Of a stretch of DNA of 64,000 bases, positions 12,475 through 23,611 are shown piece by piece; positions within the stretch are counted from its first letter, which is position 1; every line of letters begins with the position of its first letter. The notes under the pieces were generated by a model. It was not told the DNA's origin and ran no database searches. It saw only the letters and a program-made list of their open reading frames with translations. Both the position numbers and the translations under genes were made by a program. The stretch is from contig CM042687.1 of assembly GCA_023614405.1 (NCBI GenBank), positions 240,648,292 to 240,712,291 on the forward strand. Reading direction: 5' to 3'. The DNA is from Avena insularis (Eukaryota > Streptophyta > Magnoliopsida > Poales > Poaceae).

Positions 12475-13399
12475 GGTGTGGCCCACCTGCCCGGCTCACG
12501 ACTCCGCCCCTTCGCCTATATCTTCCCTATGGAACCCTAAGGCTAGGCGATCGACCACAGATAGATTTCCGCCGCCTCTGCAGGGGAAAAAACACCGAGA
12601 GAGAAAGATCTCTCCGGCAGACAGATTTCTGCCAAGGGAATTCCTTCTCGGAGAGGGGAGATCATCGCCATCAACACCATCGTCAAGCTAGGCTTCATGG
12701 GGATCATCATCATCATCCACACCATCATCTCCACCAGCACCATCTTCACCACTCCGTCCTGCTATAACAATTGTGTTGGATATTGCTTTAGTTCTTAGGG
12801 GAAATATTCCTGGTGTTGATTACTATTGTAGTTGATGCTTGTGAGTGGAACCATTGAATTTATGTTCAGATTGTTATTCATTATCATATCATCTTTGATC
12901 TTGATCCATATGATGTCTCGTGAGTAGTTCGTTTAGTTCTTGAGGACATGGGAGAAGTCATGTTGTTATTAGTGGATTTGCGTTGAGTTATTATTCAATG
13001 GTTAGTATTTAAGTTGTGGTGGTATTCTTCTAGTGGTGTCATGTGAACGTCGACTACATGATACTTCACCATTTATGGGCCTAGGGAAATGAATTGTGTA
13101 TTTGGCTACTAATTGTGGGGTTGCCGGAGTGACAGAAACCTGAACCCCCGTTAGGACACCTTTGCACAAGGGAGAGTAGGATCTCAGAGTTGAAGGCTAT
13201 GGTTAGATTTATATCTTAATTACTTTCCTGTAGTTACAGATGTTTGCAGGGGGTTTAATCACAAGTATGTATTAGTCCAAGTAAGGTCGGCACATTAGCA
13301 TAGGTTCACCCACACAACACTTACAACACCAAAGAAGAGTACTCAGCTATATGAAGCGAAAGCACTTGGCAGAATTCCCATGTGTCCTCGAGAACGTTT
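12475..13399 (+). mobile_element. Element B 3' LTR, first part (5' end deleted)
   Basis: Aligns with the left LTR from 6174 (GGTGTGGCCCACCTGCCCGG) onward. The first 326 bp of the LTR are missing. The piece stops at the element C insertion and resumes at 20664. Confidence 0.9.
13395..13399. repeat. Left TSD of element C
   Basis: CGTTT directly before TGTAACACC; a perfect copy lies at 20664-20668. Confidence 0.9.
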
Positions 13400-16048
13400 T
13401 GTAACACCCCTAGGATCGGCCCTATGCAAGTTTCAGCGATTCCCGCCAAACCCGCATAGAAACGATTCAAAGGTGCCCACCAGGCACTTTCGTGCAGGTG
13501 GAAAACGAAGTAATATCATTACACAATAGTCCATGATGGAACCCACAAAACAGATATATACAACACGACTCCATGAGTCAAGAATACAGATATACAATAC
13601 AAATATCCAAATCACCTTTGAAACGATACAGCGTCCGAGTACGAACAAGATGCAAATTGAGCTAAGAGCCCTAAAGAATAACCAATGGCGTCCATAACCA
13701 TGCCCAGGCCAAGCCGGAAGGGTAACCCTGCTAACGACGTTGATCTCAAACCTGCTTAAACAAAAGGGGTGCCGACAAAGGGCAAAGGGAAAAAGAGAGC
13801 GGTCAGTACTAAGGCCAGTACACAGCGAGACTAGAATTCGGTGGTCCTCGCCTACATAGGTATGGTGGACTGAAGAGGCAGCACAACATGCACTAAACAA
13901 CCTATAGAGTCTCAATACAGCTGGCGGCTATCAGATAGTGTGACTGGGCTTGTCGATACCGCGAAAACACTCCGCTTACCTAAACAGTACAGGCGCTCCA
14001 CGTGCAATCGTAAATAAAGCAATAAGTCATGGCATAAGTAAAGGATAGTAATAAAGCCCCAAACTACTTTGTGACCCCAAGAAATAAATATGACTCAAGC
14101 TCTGGCTAGGGGGATTCATGGTCCCACATGCGGATAGTGTGAATATTCAAAGAACAGGTATCAAGTACTCGGGGTCGTACGGGACACAAGTGGATGGTTA
14201 AAAACCAAATGACATCTATTGCCCACCTGTTCCTCTGCATTATTTACCTACTTCAATTTTAGTTGTTAAACGGTAATTAAAGCCATGATCATCTCCAACA
14301 TAAAGCATTTGGCAGTCTTCCAACAACTGTGGTACTTGACGACACGCAATAGCACTTGAGCAAGCGACTACGACACGCAAGTCCAACTATCTATCAAACA
14401 ACAGGTAATAGGATGTGTCCAACGCAATATAAGGCTGCCAGGGATATCACGGGTACGAAAACTAGAGCATCGCAAGACAGATAGCAATAGATCAACAGGA
14501 GGAAGTAAACACTAGAAATGTAAAATAGGTAGAAAGGGGGAGAATGCTCGCCTGAACAACATGGCCGAAGGTTCATCCGAAGATCGGGTCGACACTCGCA
14601 TCAACTCATCAGCCTAATTCGTGAAGAAGCAAACACTAGAAGAAACACCGGATGCAATATTTAATACTACGGCAGAAAACGGGCATGATGCATGTATGAT
14701 GTATGACATGGCAAAGATACGATGCAACTAGGTAATATTAGGCGGAACTGGGGTCCCGACAATTAGTTATTCAGTTCATGTTGTTTAGATACCCCACAGT
14801 TTAAATGTTGTATTAACAAGGCGAAAACATGGCATCGGTTCACTACACAAATTTAAATGGGGCCAATATAAGGCTAGAAAACCCCACATATAGTCTCCAT
14901 ATATAGTTATTGGGTGAGTCGATAAAATACCCCCAACAAATAAATCTGTATGCGATCATGAACAATTTATATGCAACAATTATGATATCATATTATAAAA
15001 ATAGGAGTCTTGGATAGGGATCACACATGTCGGATCGGCGGTCTTGGGTTCCGAAGGGGTTCGGGTCTTCAGACTTCGGGGTCGAATCCATGAAGGAGGG
15101 CTTGGCGTCCCGGGTTAAAGATCTTCAAGTTTGGTGTCTCTAGTTCCATGTCGATGACCTTATGGTTTGGACTTTGGTATCGACGACGGGCTTGGGCCAG
15201 CACCGGCGGTCTTCGGGTGCACTCATACTCGGTGCGGCGATCTTGATAACGATCAATCTTGAGGAGGGTCCAGTACAACTTCTGATCTTGTATCGGGGGA
15301 GTAACACAACATCACCACCAAACCATCTTGACAATCATCATCGCCACACCACCTAGACATCTTCAAGCACTAGCACCCAGGCACACATCAGTACATACAC
15401 GCATACATCTGGGATCGAGGAGCCCAAGTTAGGAGCACAAACATGCGGACAGACGTGCTCGCTGGGTTTGGAGGACCGGAGCAGAGCATCACCGAGGCGA
15501 GACAGGGGTCGTCAAGGCCGGCAGGGTGCTGGTGACGTGCGGACGAGATGCAGGCAACGGCGTGAGCCCGATGAGATGGGCTAGGCGAGCTCGGGGACAA
15601 CACCACGGTGGTGCAGGCGCATGGCAAAGATGCGAGGGCCAGCGTGCATGAAGGAGCTCTAGGCAGGGTGGTGTCAAGGTGAGGACGACCGACGGCAGCC
15701 AGAGCTTGGAGGGAGGCGCCATGAAGATGCGAAGATGCATGTGCACGGTGGCGCTGCGAAGCGGCGAATGACAGTTGATGGCGGTGCAAAGGATGTAGAT
15801 GTGGGAGGTGGTCTCGGGGCAGATGGTGTCGCGCAAGGAGAGGCGGCGGCGGCACTCGGGAAGGTCATAGGCCGGCTCAAGCAGCGGAGAAGGGGGTACC
15901 ATCGGGCGGAGAGGAGCCTCCAGCGGTGGCGGCTTGGGCTGGAGGGGAGGCGAGGCAAGCGGCGCGGTGCGGTCGCGAGGGAGAGGCGGGTCTCGTGGGG
16001 CCTCGCAAGAGGAGGTGGGGTCAAACGGTAGGATGGGGAGTGGGGCGC
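13400..16048 (-). mobile_element. 3' LTR of element C, with two deletions
   Basis: Aligns with 16818-20188. It lacks about 735 bp that the other copy has at roughly 17357-18091, and its outer 470 bp: the alignment ends at GGAGTGGGGCGC near 16048. The missing inner piece contains the leader hairpin motif shared with other LTRs, so this is a deletion here and not an insertion there. The GC-rich ORFs at 15388-16191 are LTR sequence. Confidence 0.85.
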
Positions 16049-16802
16049 TTCCTGTATATCCCTGCGACACCACTAACAAGGATTCTTGTTCTACCTTGAA
16101 ATCGGCGACACCACCAACAAGGGGTCGGGGCTCACATCCATCAAGAGAACACTCCGGAGAAACAAATGACGAAGGTAGAGGTATAAAATGATAAGGCGAC
16201 CTCTAACTTCCATGGAAGGAGTAAAATTTATTGATCCACCGATTCAATGCACAAGAGAGAATGATAAGAGTAGTCGGATGGTGATCAGTCCATCGCGCAC
16301 CCAAAGCATTACTCTGCACATGAATAGGAGAATTATGCAACCAACTCTCGGAATTCAGACTGAAGATCAAGCGATGTTTGAAAACAGAGGAGTGATGCAA
16401 GTCCTTCATCGAATCTGAGGTAGATGATGTCGTCGGGTCGAAGAACACCGGAAGATACAAAGAATTTTTTTAGTGAATTTTTGGGTCCACTGAAAGATAC
16501 AACAGATGAAAGGTTCATCAGATAGCATGATGATCGGATGTCGAAGCACCGTTACAAGAGGATGGATGCGAAACCTTGAAGGTACGACGGAAACCCAACC
16601 ACGAGAATTCCTACACTCGAAGAAAAGATAAGAGCAGATCGAAAACACGCAGAGGTAAGAAGAGAATAGCAAAGGGGTAAGGAGTAAAACAGACCTAATC
16701 AGATCTATCCAACCGATTTTCCAAAATAGTTTTGACACTCTTCAACGATCGTTAGCTAGGTTATCCTACAGGCTGGAACAGTGGGGTATCGTAACTGCTG
16801 AG
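16049..16802 (-). other. Element C internal remnant
   Basis: All that remains between the LTRs apart from the PBS. No gag, protease, RT or integrase motif is seen in any frame, and the short ORFs at 16203-16738 have no recognisable similarity. Confidence 0.6.
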
Positions 16803-16814
16803 CTCTGATACCAC
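16803..16814 (-). other. Primer binding site of element C
   Basis: The minus strand reads TGGTATCAGAGC, complementary to the 3' end of initiator methionine tRNA, three bases after the 5' LTR. It fixes the element's orientation. Confidence 0.85.
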
Positions 16815-16817
16815 TCT

Positions 16818-19800
16818 GTAACACCCCCAGGATCGGCCCTATGCATGTTTCAGCGATTCCCGCCAAAACCGCATAGAAACGATTCAAAGGTGCCCACCAG
16901 GCACTTTCGTGCGGGTGGAAAACGAAGTAATATCATTACACAATAGTCCACGATGGAACCCACAAAACAGATATATACAACACGACTCCATGAGTCAATA
17001 ATACATATATACAATACAAAGATCCAAATCACATTTGAAACGATACAGCGTCCGAGTACGGACAAGATGCAAATTGAGCTAAGAGCCCTGAAGAATAACC
17101 AATGGTGAGCATAACCCTGCCCAGGCCAAGCCGGAAGGGTAACCCTGCTAACGACGTCGATATCAAACCTGCTTAAACAAAAGGGGTGCCGACAAAGGGC
17201 AAAGGGAAAAAGAGAGCGGTCAAGACAAGGCCAAGACATGCAGCGAGACTAGAATTCGGCGGTCCTCGCCTACATAGGTATGGTGGACTGAAGCGGCAGC
17301 GCAACATGCACTAAACAACCTATAGAGGCCCAATATAGCTGGCGGCTATCAGATAGGGATAATAAATACCTATTCGGATCCAACCTGAAACTATCACCAA
17401 GCATACCCATCCTGGTATTTCCCCCTCGAGACCAAACGAGGAAGTCAACCGAGGAACTCACATAGTTGGCAGTTTTATTCATTCCGTTATAGTTGCGACA
17501 ATTACTAGTCAGATATAGATAGCATGAGTCATCCTGATATAATAAGCAGTGGACAATTTTAGTTAACCATTCCATTGTAGTTGTAGTACTTACTAGTCAG
17601 ATACATATAGCATGAGGCATCCCAAAACCCAGCAGTTGTTGGTACTTTTATTTAGCCATTCTGTTGTAGTTGCAATACTTACTAGTCAGATACAATGGTA
17701 ACACGTGACAACTCAAATCAATAGTTGTTGGAACTTTTATTTAGCCATTCCATTATAATGAAGCTGATTACTAGTCATTATAAAGTCAAATTTATAGCAC
17801 TACTTTAGTTGTAGTTGTCTATGATCGAGATACTGTGCCCCAAGTCGTCCATAACCGCGGACACGGCTTTCAGAAAGTTTTATCCTGCACGGGGGCACAA
17901 ATAGCAACACACGCACGATCAACCTCGAGAAAAACCAAATAAAACCTAACGAGGCATCACGACAAAGCAATTAAAAGATTCATATAAATTTTAGGGGGCC
18001 ACCCCACCAAGATACCCGCGACGAAGTTGGCCGGCTCCGAAACGGACCCAGAGGTTTGCGTCAATGGCTGTAAACGACTAGGAACCCGAAAGTGTGACTG
18101 GGCTTGTCGATACCGCGAAAACACTCCGCTTACCTAAACAATACAGGCGCTCCACGCGCAATCATAAATAAAGAAATAAGGCATGGAATAAGTACAAGAT
18201 AGTAATAAAGCTCCAAACTACTTTGTGGCCAAGAAATAAATATGACTCAAGCACTGGCTAGGGGGATTCGTGGTCCCACATGCGGATAGTGCGAATATTC
18301 AAAGAACAGGTATCAAGTACTCGGGGTCCTACGGGACACAAGTGGACGGTTAAAAACCAAATGACATCTATTGCCCACCTGTGCCTCTGCATTATTTACC
18401 TACTTCAATTTTAGTTATTAAACGGTAATTAAAGCCATGATCATCTCCAACATAAAGCATATGGCAGTCTTCCAACAACTATGGTACTTGACGACACACA
18501 ATAGCACTTGAGCAAGCGACTACGACACACAAGTCCAACTATCTATCAAACAACAGGTAATAGGATGTGTCCAAGGCAATATAAGGCTGCTAGGGATATC
18601 ACGTGTACGAAAACTAGAGCATCGCAACACAAATAGCAATAGATCAACAGGAGGAAGTAAAGACTAGAAATGTAAAATAGGTAGAAAGGGGGAGAATGCT
18701 CGCCTGAACAACATTGCCGAAGGTTCATCCGAAGATCGGGTCGACACTCGTATCAACTCATCGGCCTAATTCGTGAAGAAGCAAACACTAGAAGAAACAC
18801 CGGATGCAATATTTAATACTACGGCAGAAAACGGCCATGATGCATTATGATGTATGACATGACAAAGGTACAATGCAACTAGGTAATATTAGGCGGAACC
18901 GGGGTCCCGACAATTAGTTATTAAGTTCATGTTGTTTAGATACCCCACAATTTAAATGTTGTATTAACAAGGCGAAAACATGGCATCGGTTCACTACACA
19001 AATTTAAATGGGGCCAATATAAGGCTAGAAAAGCCCACATATAGTCTCCATATATAGTTATTAGGCGAGTCGATAAAATACCCCCAAAAAATAAATCTGT
19101 ATGCGATCATGAACAATTTATATGCAACAATTATAATATCATATTATAAAAATAGGGGTCTTGGATAGGGATCACACATGTCGGATCGGCGGTCTTGGGT
19201 TCCGAAGGGGTTCGGGTCTTCAGACTTCGGTGTTGAATCCGTGAAGGAGGGCTTGGCGTCCCGGGATAAAGATCTTCAAGTTTGGTGTCTCTGGTTCCAT
19301 GTCGATGACCTTAGGGTTCGGACTTTGGTATCGACGACGGGCTTGGGCCAGCACCGGCGGTCTTCGGATGCACCTATACTCGGTGCGGCGATCTTGATAA
19401 CGATCGATCTTGAGGAGGGTCCAGTCCAACTTCTGATCTTGTATCGGGGGAGTGACACAACATCACCACCAAACCATCTTGACAATCATCATCGCCACAC
19501 CACCTAGACATCTTCAAGCACTAGCACCCAGGCGCACATCAGTACATACACGCATACATCTGGGGGCGAGGAGCCCAAGTTAGGAGCACAAACTTGCGGA
19601 CGGACGTGCTCGCTGGGTTTGGAGGACCGGAGCAGAGCATCACCGAGGCAAGACAGGGGTCGTCAAGGCCGGCAGGGTGCTGGTGACACGCGGACGAGAT
19701 GCAGGCAACGGCGTGAGCCCGACGAGATGGGCGAGGCAAGATCGGGGACAACACCACGGTGGTGGCGGCGCATGGCGAAGATGCGAGGGCCAGCGTGCAT

Positions 19801-20663
19801 GAAGGAGCTCCAGGCAGGGTGGTGTCAGGGTGAGGACGACCGATGACAGCCAGAGCTTGGAGGGAGGGCGCTCGCAGCATGCTGGAGATGCATGGCATGG
19901 CGGCGCCTGGAGGCGAGCTGCGGAAGGCGACGGTCGATGGCGGCGCAGAGGATGCAGATGTGGGCGGTGGTCTCGGGGAAGATGGTGTCGGGCAGGGAGA
20001 GGCGGCGGCGAGCACTCGGGAAGGTCATAGGCCGGCTCGAGCAGCAGAGAAGGGGGGCACCATCGGGCGGAGAGGGTGGCGGCTTGGGCTGGAGGGGAGG
20101 CGAGGCGAGCGGTGCGGTGCGGTCGCGAGGTAGAGGCGGGTCTCGTGGGGCCTCGCGAGAGGAGGTGGGGTCAAATGGCAGGACGGGGAGTGGGGCGCGC
20201 TGTGGTCTGTGTGGGGCGTGCAGGCAGGTTGGGAATTGAAGCGTGCAGCGGTAGACGTGTGCGCTTGTGTGTGCCATGTTCTGAATGACTAGGAGTAGGG
20301 TGGGGGTGGTTTAGATTTAGGGTTTGGTTAGATGTGGGGCTAGGATTAGGTCTAGGGTTTGCTGGGTGTGTTGGGCCAGGCTGCCAGGGTGGTAGGTGGC
20401 ATGGCCTACGGGCTGGATCGCCTCCCCCGGACAAAACATTTTATTATTTATTTTATTTTTAAAACATTTTTGTAAATACTTTTTAGACAAATAAAAGATC
20501 TGAACAGACCGAGGTTTTAGTTTGAGATGAGATGGCTAATTAGAAATCAATATAGGCTTTTACGAAAATAGTTTTATGCAAAATATATGCATGATGTCAT
20601 GATGATTCACAAAATATAAACAACATGCGATTTTCTAGTAGTGGATTTACCCGGGGTGCTACA
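16818..20663 (-). mobile_element. 5' LTR of element C (complete, 3.85 kb)
   Basis: Full LTR from TGTAACACCCCC to GGGGTGCTACA, followed by TSD CGTTT. It has a GC-rich block at about 19540-20190 and the leader hairpin motif at 17844-17897. The many small ORFs lie in LTR sequence and have no recognised homology. Confidence 0.9.
17844..17897 (-). promoter_or_regulatory. Conserved LTR leader hairpin motif (C)
   Basis: Contains GTCCATAACCGCGGAC (stem GTCC/GGAC), CACGGCTTTC and then TCCTGCACGGGGGCAC. The same order of blocks occurs in the LTRs of A, D, E and G. Confidence 0.6.
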
Positions 20664-20668
20664 CGTTT
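20664..20668. repeat. Right TSD of element C
   Basis: CGTTT, identical to 13395-13399. Confidence 0.9.
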
Positions 20669-20908
20669 GTTCCTTATAAGTATTTCCACCGACTTGTCCT
20701 TTCCTAAGAAAGGATTGGGGCACTTGTTGCGTTTTTTCTTTGTTACTTGCACTTTGCCTTATCAAAAAACCACTAAAAATCCGTTTGCTAAGATTCACAG
20801 GGATTTCCTGCTCCATACCACTGTTCAACACCTTCTGCTCCTCGTTGGGATTGACACTCCTATTTATCGAAAGTACTGCGATACACCCCCTATACTTGTG
20901 GGTCATCA
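20664..20908 (+). mobile_element. Element B 3' LTR, second part
   Basis: Resumes the LTR B alignment at TTTGTTCCTTATAAG (left copy near 7086) and ends GGGTCATCA at 20908, the same as the left LTR end at 7338. After it, element A gag resumes. Confidence 0.9.
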
Positions 20909-20913
20909 AGATC
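20909..20913. repeat. Right target-site duplicate of element B (diverged)
   Basis: AGATC, partner of GGTTC at 5843-5847. Confidence 0.5.
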
Positions 20914-21694
20914 CTTGGTGCAAATCCAGCAGACGAGTTGGGGTGATACTTTGGGGTATGGTGGGTTCCTGGTTGATGCATCATACGACGCTTACTGTTT
21001 TTAGTAGCTTGGTTGATCTTCCCTTCCATCTGGATCATTGAATCTAGTAAAGTTTCCATATCAGCAAACGGGATATTGACTAACACCGTATGCATCTCAT
21101 CATGCAAACCATTCAAAAATCTCTCCTTCTTGGCTTCAGTACCAATCTCATCAGGGGCATATCTAGACGAGATAGAAATATGTCACGGTACTCTACCATA
21201 GTCATCCTTCCCTGCTTCAGCTCCTTGAATTCATCCCTCATCCTCATAATCAAACCCGGTGGCACATGGGTTCGGCTGAACTTCAGTTTGAATTCCTCCC
21301 AAGTCATCATCTGTCCTCCATTCATGGTACGGGTGCTATTCCACCATGCTCTTGCAGATCTATCTAGATAGTGGGTGGCAAACAGTACTTTCTCGGCCTC
21401 CTCTACTCCGGCTACTTCCAAGTTGTTCTACATAGTATGCAGCCAGTCATCAGCATCTAAGGGCTCTTCTAACTTACTAAAGATAGGGGGATTGGTATTC
21501 TACAAGTCCTTAAGTTTGGATCCATGATGATCCTGATTTCTAGGGCCTTGGTTGTCATGGGCTAGCTGAGCGATTTGTTGAAGATTGGCTAGATTGGCTT
21601 GACGCTCGGTCCTACCGGCTTTTTGGTTTGCTACTAACATTTGCAAGATTTGTACCATCGGGTCTTGAGATGAGTTGCTTCCTCCGCGAGGCAT
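20909..21694 (-). pseudogene. gag: Element A gag 5' part
   Basis: Starts MPRGGSNSSQDPM at 21694. The retrotransposon gag core is recognisable: LDADDWLHTM, VLFATHYLDRSARAWW, TWEEFKLKFSRTHVPPG, EFKELKQGRMTMVEYRD, FLSRL. There are a stop near 21430, a stop at 21500, and a frameshift near 21115 into MNGLHDEMHTVLVNIPFADMETLL. The reading frame continues through the B insertion into 5847. It lies downstream of the accessory ORF (21952-22735) in the transcription direction. Confidence 0.85.
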
Positions 21695-21951
21695 CTGAAG
21701 ATTGAGATAGATCATGAGACAAGAGGGAAAATTTTCTAAGGTTTGTGAGTTTGGCTTTTAAAGCTTTTAACTTTCGAGTAAGGCTAAGGTTTGAAAGCCA
21801 ACAACTCATTCTCATTCTTTCCAAGAACACAATACAAGCAACACATTCCAAACAACACATCACCAAACAGATGGTTTTAAGAACCATTCTGGCAAGCTAC
21901 GATACAGTGGGACCGGATACAACTCACACCTACGATAGTGATCAAGTGTTA

Positions 21952-22735
21952 CTACTCATCAGATCTGGTGGCTTCTTCATCATCAATGAAGGTGTGATCC
22001 TCATCATCCGTGTGATACTCCTCGTCCATGTCCTCAAGGTAGTCATCATCATTACTGAGATACGAGTAGGGATCTCCACGAATATCTTCCCCTTCGTTAT
22101 CCCTCTCCTCCAGCTGCATGTCCCGATCATGGATGGTCTCCTCCAAGTCTGACACTGTGACGAAGGAGAGAAATGATGCGATCCTTCTTATCATGAAGTT
22201 TGAAAAGTGACTTGCGCTCCCTCACGAGAATGGCGAAGGTCTGGTCCTTCTTGGCAGCAGCAAGTTGCTTCACATTGGCTTCATCACGAGCGTTGTCCAG
22301 CTCCTTGTGACTCTCACTAAGCATGAAGGCAATATGGTGCACATGGTGCCTCAAGTCAGGGTGGCCTGGTAGATCCAGGGGTTGTCCATTGGAGTCACTT
22401 CTGGCGTAGTGAGCAAAGCAGGTACCAATGATCTTGTTGATATTCTGTCCACATAGTCAGGCAAGTGCTTCCTGCATAGCTCTGGCCAGTCCATCAATCT
22501 AGTTGTTCTCTCTGATGGTGAAATGAATCTTCTCCGAGGTAGGTGGATCCATCTTTCCGCGAAGGTCGAAAACCATCAGCCACTGTAGCTCCCCTCCGGG
22601 GTGATCATGGAGTTGAGCTCCATAGAACTCCGGATGCGGGCGCTCTGGAAATTCAGCCAACTTGCTCAGGTCGTTCTCAAGGATGAGATTCCCTCCATTG
22701 CCCAGCTGGTAGAACTTGTTGTAGGCGTAGTCCAT
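21952..22735 (-). pseudogene. Accessory ORF upstream of gag, element A
   Basis: An extra ORF between PBS and gag, broken by a TAG (at 22499), a TGA about 20 codons later, and a frameshift near 22130. In order it has an N-terminal domain (MDYAYNKFYQLGNGG; GGELQWLMVFDLRGKMDPP), a helix with RAMQEALA, an Asp/Ser turn (HYARSDSNGQP), a charged coiled-coil-like stretch (ESHKELDNARDEANVKQLAA) and an acidic tail (NDDDYLEDMDEEYHTDDED). The same layout occurs in D (46729-47736) and, truncated, in E (37509-37873). Function is unknown. The helix, coiled coil and acidic tail suggest an oligomerising or nucleic-acid/chaperone-type partner of Gag, but that is inference. Confidence 0.65.
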
Positions 22736-22950
22736 CTATAAGAAATTTGAGAGGAGTAAGTTAGAGAAGTTATCAAGTGTGCAAATTTTTAGGTAAGGTT
22801 GCAAAAAATTTAAGGAACTTATGACTCTCTTTTTGGAAAGAATTTCACGGGTAAGAGTGAGAATACGTTTTCAAAGATACTCACTTTCTTTGTTTTGGAA
22901 ATTAAGTTTTTCTGATGTCCATGCTAACTAGGGTCTCCTATGGTCAGGAC

Positions 22951-22963
22951 GGCTCTAATACCA
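22951..22963 (-). other. Primer binding site of element A
   Basis: The minus strand reads TGGTATTAGAGCC, one base off the tRNA-iMet complement TGGTATCAGAGCC, three bases from the LTR. A leader of about 215 bp separates it from the accessory ORF. Confidence 0.85.
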
Positions 22964-23548
22964 ACTTGTCAACACCCGGATTTTTAATCCCAGATGCCTG
23001 TTATGCCGTACATCACAATCCCAGGATTACCATTTTTGTGATACATAACAGATTGGTACCATAGTTCATCATCCATTACAAACCATAATAGTCTTACAAA
23101 TAGTTGATCTCATGATCAAGTCTGATTACAATCAAAGCAGCGGAATAATAATAAGGGTAGCGTGGTCAAGGCTCCATCTTCAGGGTCACAGGCAATGCTG
23201 ACGATGGGAGATGATTCTAGTTGTCATAAGCTTCCCGCTGTCCTTCTTCCTCATAGTACCCTTCATAGTCTGGACATGGGAATAGCCAGGGACAAAGCCA
23301 TGAGTACTTTGAAGTACTCGCAAACTCTCACTAAACATGTAAGGTCCTTCTTAAGCTCTAGGTTTGTTTGCCACAAGCCAATTTTATTTCAACCAGTGTC
23401 TAGTAGTAAAAGTCAAACTTTAGTTGTCTAGGTTACTTAGACGGGAACCTAACTTTATTTCCACAACTTGTGGGATCAATTCAAAGTAATATTTCAAGTC
23501 AAGGGTCATTTGGAAAACATCTGACAACGGAACAATATGGCCATCCAA

Positions 23549-23611
23549 CTGTCCATAACCGTGGACGCGGCTATTCGAATAGTTTGACAATCTGTAGAGG
23601 TGGTACACTTT
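23549..23611 (-). promoter_or_regulatory. Conserved LTR leader hairpin motif (A)
   Basis: GTCCATAACCGTGGAC, then GCGGCTATTCGAATAG (palindrome CTATTCGAATAG), then a third block ending GGTGGTACAC. It lies about 580-640 nt before the LTR/PBS border and about 2 kb after the TATA box, so it should be in the RNA leader. Confidence 0.6.

Larger units (their letters stand above)
13400..20663 (-). mobile_element. Element C: non-autonomous Gypsy-type element with long LTRs
   Basis: Bounded by TG...CA and a perfect 5-bp TSD (CGTTT). It consists of two copies of a long LTR with only about 770 bp between them, ending in a PBS of tRNA-iMet type. The right copy (16818-20663) is complete; the left copy is shortened twice. 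No gag or pol is present. Minus-strand orientation follows from the PBS. The LTR ends (TGTAACACCC...GGGGTGCTACA) and the leader hairpin motif tie it to elements A, D, E and G. Confidence 0.9.
5848..20908 (+). mobile_element. Element B: Sabrina/Athila-like LTR retrotransposon, non-autonomous
   Basis: Plus-strand element with LTRs at 5848-7338 and 12475-13399 + 20664-20908, an Athila-type PBS, a gag ORF, a degraded protease and a small 3' ORF. No RT, RNase H or integrase is seen in the internal 5 kb, so movement would need help from another element, as known for the Sabrina family. The right LTR lacks the first 326 bp of the left LTR and is split by element C. Inserted in gag of element A. Confidence 0.85.

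Noticed and set aside
15388..16191. Several overlapping GC-rich ORFs on both strands (also 19539-20434, 40672-41055, 50091-50474, 28791-29381, 915-1364, 25363-26087).
   Set aside because: All lie in the GC-rich blocks of LTRs. GC-rich DNA has few stops in any frame, and the ORFs are not kept between the two LTR copies of the same element.
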